DNA from: Syntrophomonadaceae bacterium
Lineage (GTDB): Bacteria; Bacillota_D; Dethiobacteria; DTU022; PWGO01
NCBI GenBank assembly: GCA_003554535.1
Contig: PWGT01000166.1
Span: 1-23,123 of the forward strand
Length of the DNA: 23,123 bases
Direction: 5' to 3'
The first letter of the stretch is position 1; the number at the start of each line of letters is the position of its first letter. Shown here in pieces: positions 21,954 through 23,123 of the stretch. The notes under the pieces are model-generated. The model did no database searches, was not told where the DNA came from, and saw only the letters and a list, made by a program, of their open reading frames with translations. A program made the position numbers and the translations under genes.

Positions 21954-23123
21954 TCAACTCTTAATTATGGCACCCTGCCTGCAATTCTCCAAACAAATAC
22001 CACATTTGGTGCACTTATCTTGAATTATTACGTGGGGTTCCTTTTTTTCACCCTTAATTGCTTCCCCGGGGCAGTTTTTAACACAAACATGACAGCCATT
22101 ACAGAGCTCCTGGTCAATAGTAAAAGTTATTAAAGCTTTGCACATTTTTGCCGGACACTGTTTATCAAGTATATGGGCCATGTATTCCTCATGGAAATAA
22201 CGTATAGTAGATACCACCGGGTTGGCAGAAGTTTGCCCCAAGCCACACATCGAAGCTTGCTTTACAGTTTCAGCCAGTTCTTGTAATAGTTCAAACTCTT
22301 CCAAAGAACTTTTACCCTCGCTGATATTATCTACCAGTTCCAGCATGCGGCTAATACCTTCCCGGCATGAAAAACACTTCCCGCAAGACTCCTCTTTTAA
22401 GAAATTCAAAAAATACCGGGCCACATCTACCATGCAGGTATTTTCATCCATAACAATCATGCCGCCGGAGCCCATCATCGAACCAACAGCATTTAATTCA
22501 TCATAATCAGTGGGTGTGTCCAAAAGGGATTCGGGGATACACCCCCCGGAGGGGCCGCCAGTCTGAACAGCTTTAAATTTGTTACCTCCCCTGATACCTC
22601 CGCCTATGTCATAAATTATCTCCCGCAAAGGCATTCCCATGGGTACTTCCACCAAGCCAGTGTTATTAACTTTACCCACCAGGGAAAATATTTTAGTTCC
22701 CTTGGAGCGTTCGGTGCCCACCTGGCTGAACTCAGAAGCTCCTTTGCTCAAAATGCAAGGGACATTGGCAAAAGTTTCTACATTGTTTACCACCGTTGGT
22801 TTATTCCAGAGGCCTTTGGTAGCCAGATGAGGAGGTTTTTGACGGGGTTCTCCCACACGGCCTTCAATAGAAGTAACCAGTGCCGAAGTTTCACCGCAAA
22901 CGAAAGCACCGGCTCCAATGCTAATAGATATATCAAAATTAAATCCGGAACCCAAAATATTAGAACCTAAAAAACCAAGTTCTCTAGCCTGTTTAATAGC
23001 CCACCTTAATTTTTCAATGGCAGTGGGATATTCTGCCCTCACATAAATGATTCCTTCACTGGCACCTATGGCGTATCCCCCAATAATTATTCCTTCCAAA
23101 ATGGAATGAGGGTTACCTTCCAA
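21954..23123 (-). CDS. NuoF/HydB-like NAD(P)H:FMN and Fe-S subunit (5' end outside window)
   Basis: The C-terminal 389 residues of a NADH-dehydrogenase 51-kDa-type subunit (NuoF, HoxF, HydB, HndC family). The reading frame runs off the right edge; the first visible codon (TTG, then [10 protein letters not shown]) is mid-protein, and the glycine-rich NADH loop lies outside. Visible parts are [19 protein letters not shown] (70-88 of the fragment), the N3-type cluster ESCGKCFSC plus C293 (C247, C250, C253), and a C-terminal two-cluster ferredoxin domain (C341-C351, C371-C381). This added ferredoxin domain is typical of HydB/HndC-type subunits of soluble anaerobic complexes and not of respiratory NuoF. 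Where NuoF has CGEET, this protein has CGETS, close to the nicotinamide site. It is upstream of the Fe-S relay gene by 50 bp, so it is operonic. A NuoE-like gene probably lies beyond the edge. Confidence 0.92.
   Translation of the reverse strand: MEGNPHSILEGIIIGGYAIGASEGIIYVRAEYPTAIEKLRWAIKQARELGFLGSNILGSGFNFDISISIGAGAFVCGETSALVTSIEGRVGEPRQKPPHLATKGLWNKPTVVNNVETFANVPCILSKGASEFSQVGTERSKGTKIFSLVGKVNNTGLVEVPMGMPLREIIYDIGGGIRGGNKFKAVQTGGPSGGCIPESLLDTPTDYDELNAVGSMMGSGGMIVMDENTCMVDVARYFLNFLKEESCGKCFSCREGISRMLELVDNISEGKSSLEEFELLQELAETVKQASMCGLGQTSANPVVSTIRYFHEEYMAHILDKQCPAKMCKALITFTIDQELCNGCHVCVKNCPGEAIKGEKKEPHVIIQDKCTKCGICLENCRQGAIIKS

Noticed and set aside
23121..23123. TTG at the right edge as the start of the NuoF-like gene
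   Set aside because: [10 protein letters not shown] is an internal NuoF-family sequence; about the first third of the protein is missing, so this is a truncated gene and not a TTG start.
21223..23123. An [FeFe]-hydrogenase operon
   Set aside because: The relay subunit has no H-cluster domain, and the downstream gene is an FMN TIM barrel, so hydrogenase is unsupported within the window.

Overview
The window looks like chromosome of an anaerobic, Gram-positive-type bacterium, most likely a clostridial Firmicute. This rests on strong GGAGG-type ribosome binding sites before almost every gene, several TTG and GTG starts, a cre/LacI-type operator, AT-rich intergenic DNA, and oxygen-sensitive Fe-S flavoenzymes. 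No species can be named from the sequence alone. No rRNA, tRNA, CRISPR array or transposase gene was seen. No gene-free stretch exceeds 300 bases.

Left block (88-8536, all minus strand). Reading in the direction of transcription: a ThuA-domain protein, a Gfo/Idh/MocA dehydrogenase and a LacI-family regulator form a tight operon (10-bp gap, then a 1-bp overlap). A 195-bp gap follows that holds a small MITE-like palindromic element. Then come a zinc-dependent alcohol dehydrogenase, a dihydroorotate-dehydrogenase-like flavoprotein fused to a two-cluster ferredoxin, KDPG aldolase (eda), KDG kinase (kdgK) and a GPH-family sugar symporter. eda and kdgK fix the end of the pathway: 2-keto-3-deoxygluconate to KDPG, then to pyruvate and glyceraldehyde 3-phosphate. 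This is a sugar-acid or uronate type catabolic locus. A perfect cre/LacI-type operator lies just upstream of the ThuA gene.

Middle block (8813-16316, plus strand, divergent from the left block). A second GPH-type transporter, a D-2-hydroxyacid dehydrogenase, an M19 membrane-dipeptidase homologue, RidA, a PLP threonine/serine dehydratase and a membrane-anchored penicillin-acylase-family Ntn hydrolase. Together they suggest uptake and breakdown of small acylated or peptidic compounds: release of an amino acid, deamination, clearance of the enamine by RidA, and reduction of the 2-oxo acid.

Right block. A membrane-anchored metallophosphoesterase (minus) and an amidohydrolase (plus) diverge from a 293-bp intergenic region with plausible promoters on both strands. 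A small lipoprotein gene of unknown role follows (minus).

The last operon (19574 to the right edge, minus) ends at a strong terminator. It encodes a NuoF/HydB-like flavin and Fe-S subunit (cut by the window edge), a NuoG/HoxU-like Fe-S relay subunit with an unusual cysteine-rich tail, and an FMN-binding glutamate-synthase-family TIM barrel. The barrel lacks the usual 3Fe-4S cysteines and has a four-cysteine motif at its N terminus. This apparent NAD(P)H-linked complex is the best candidate for an undescribed system here.
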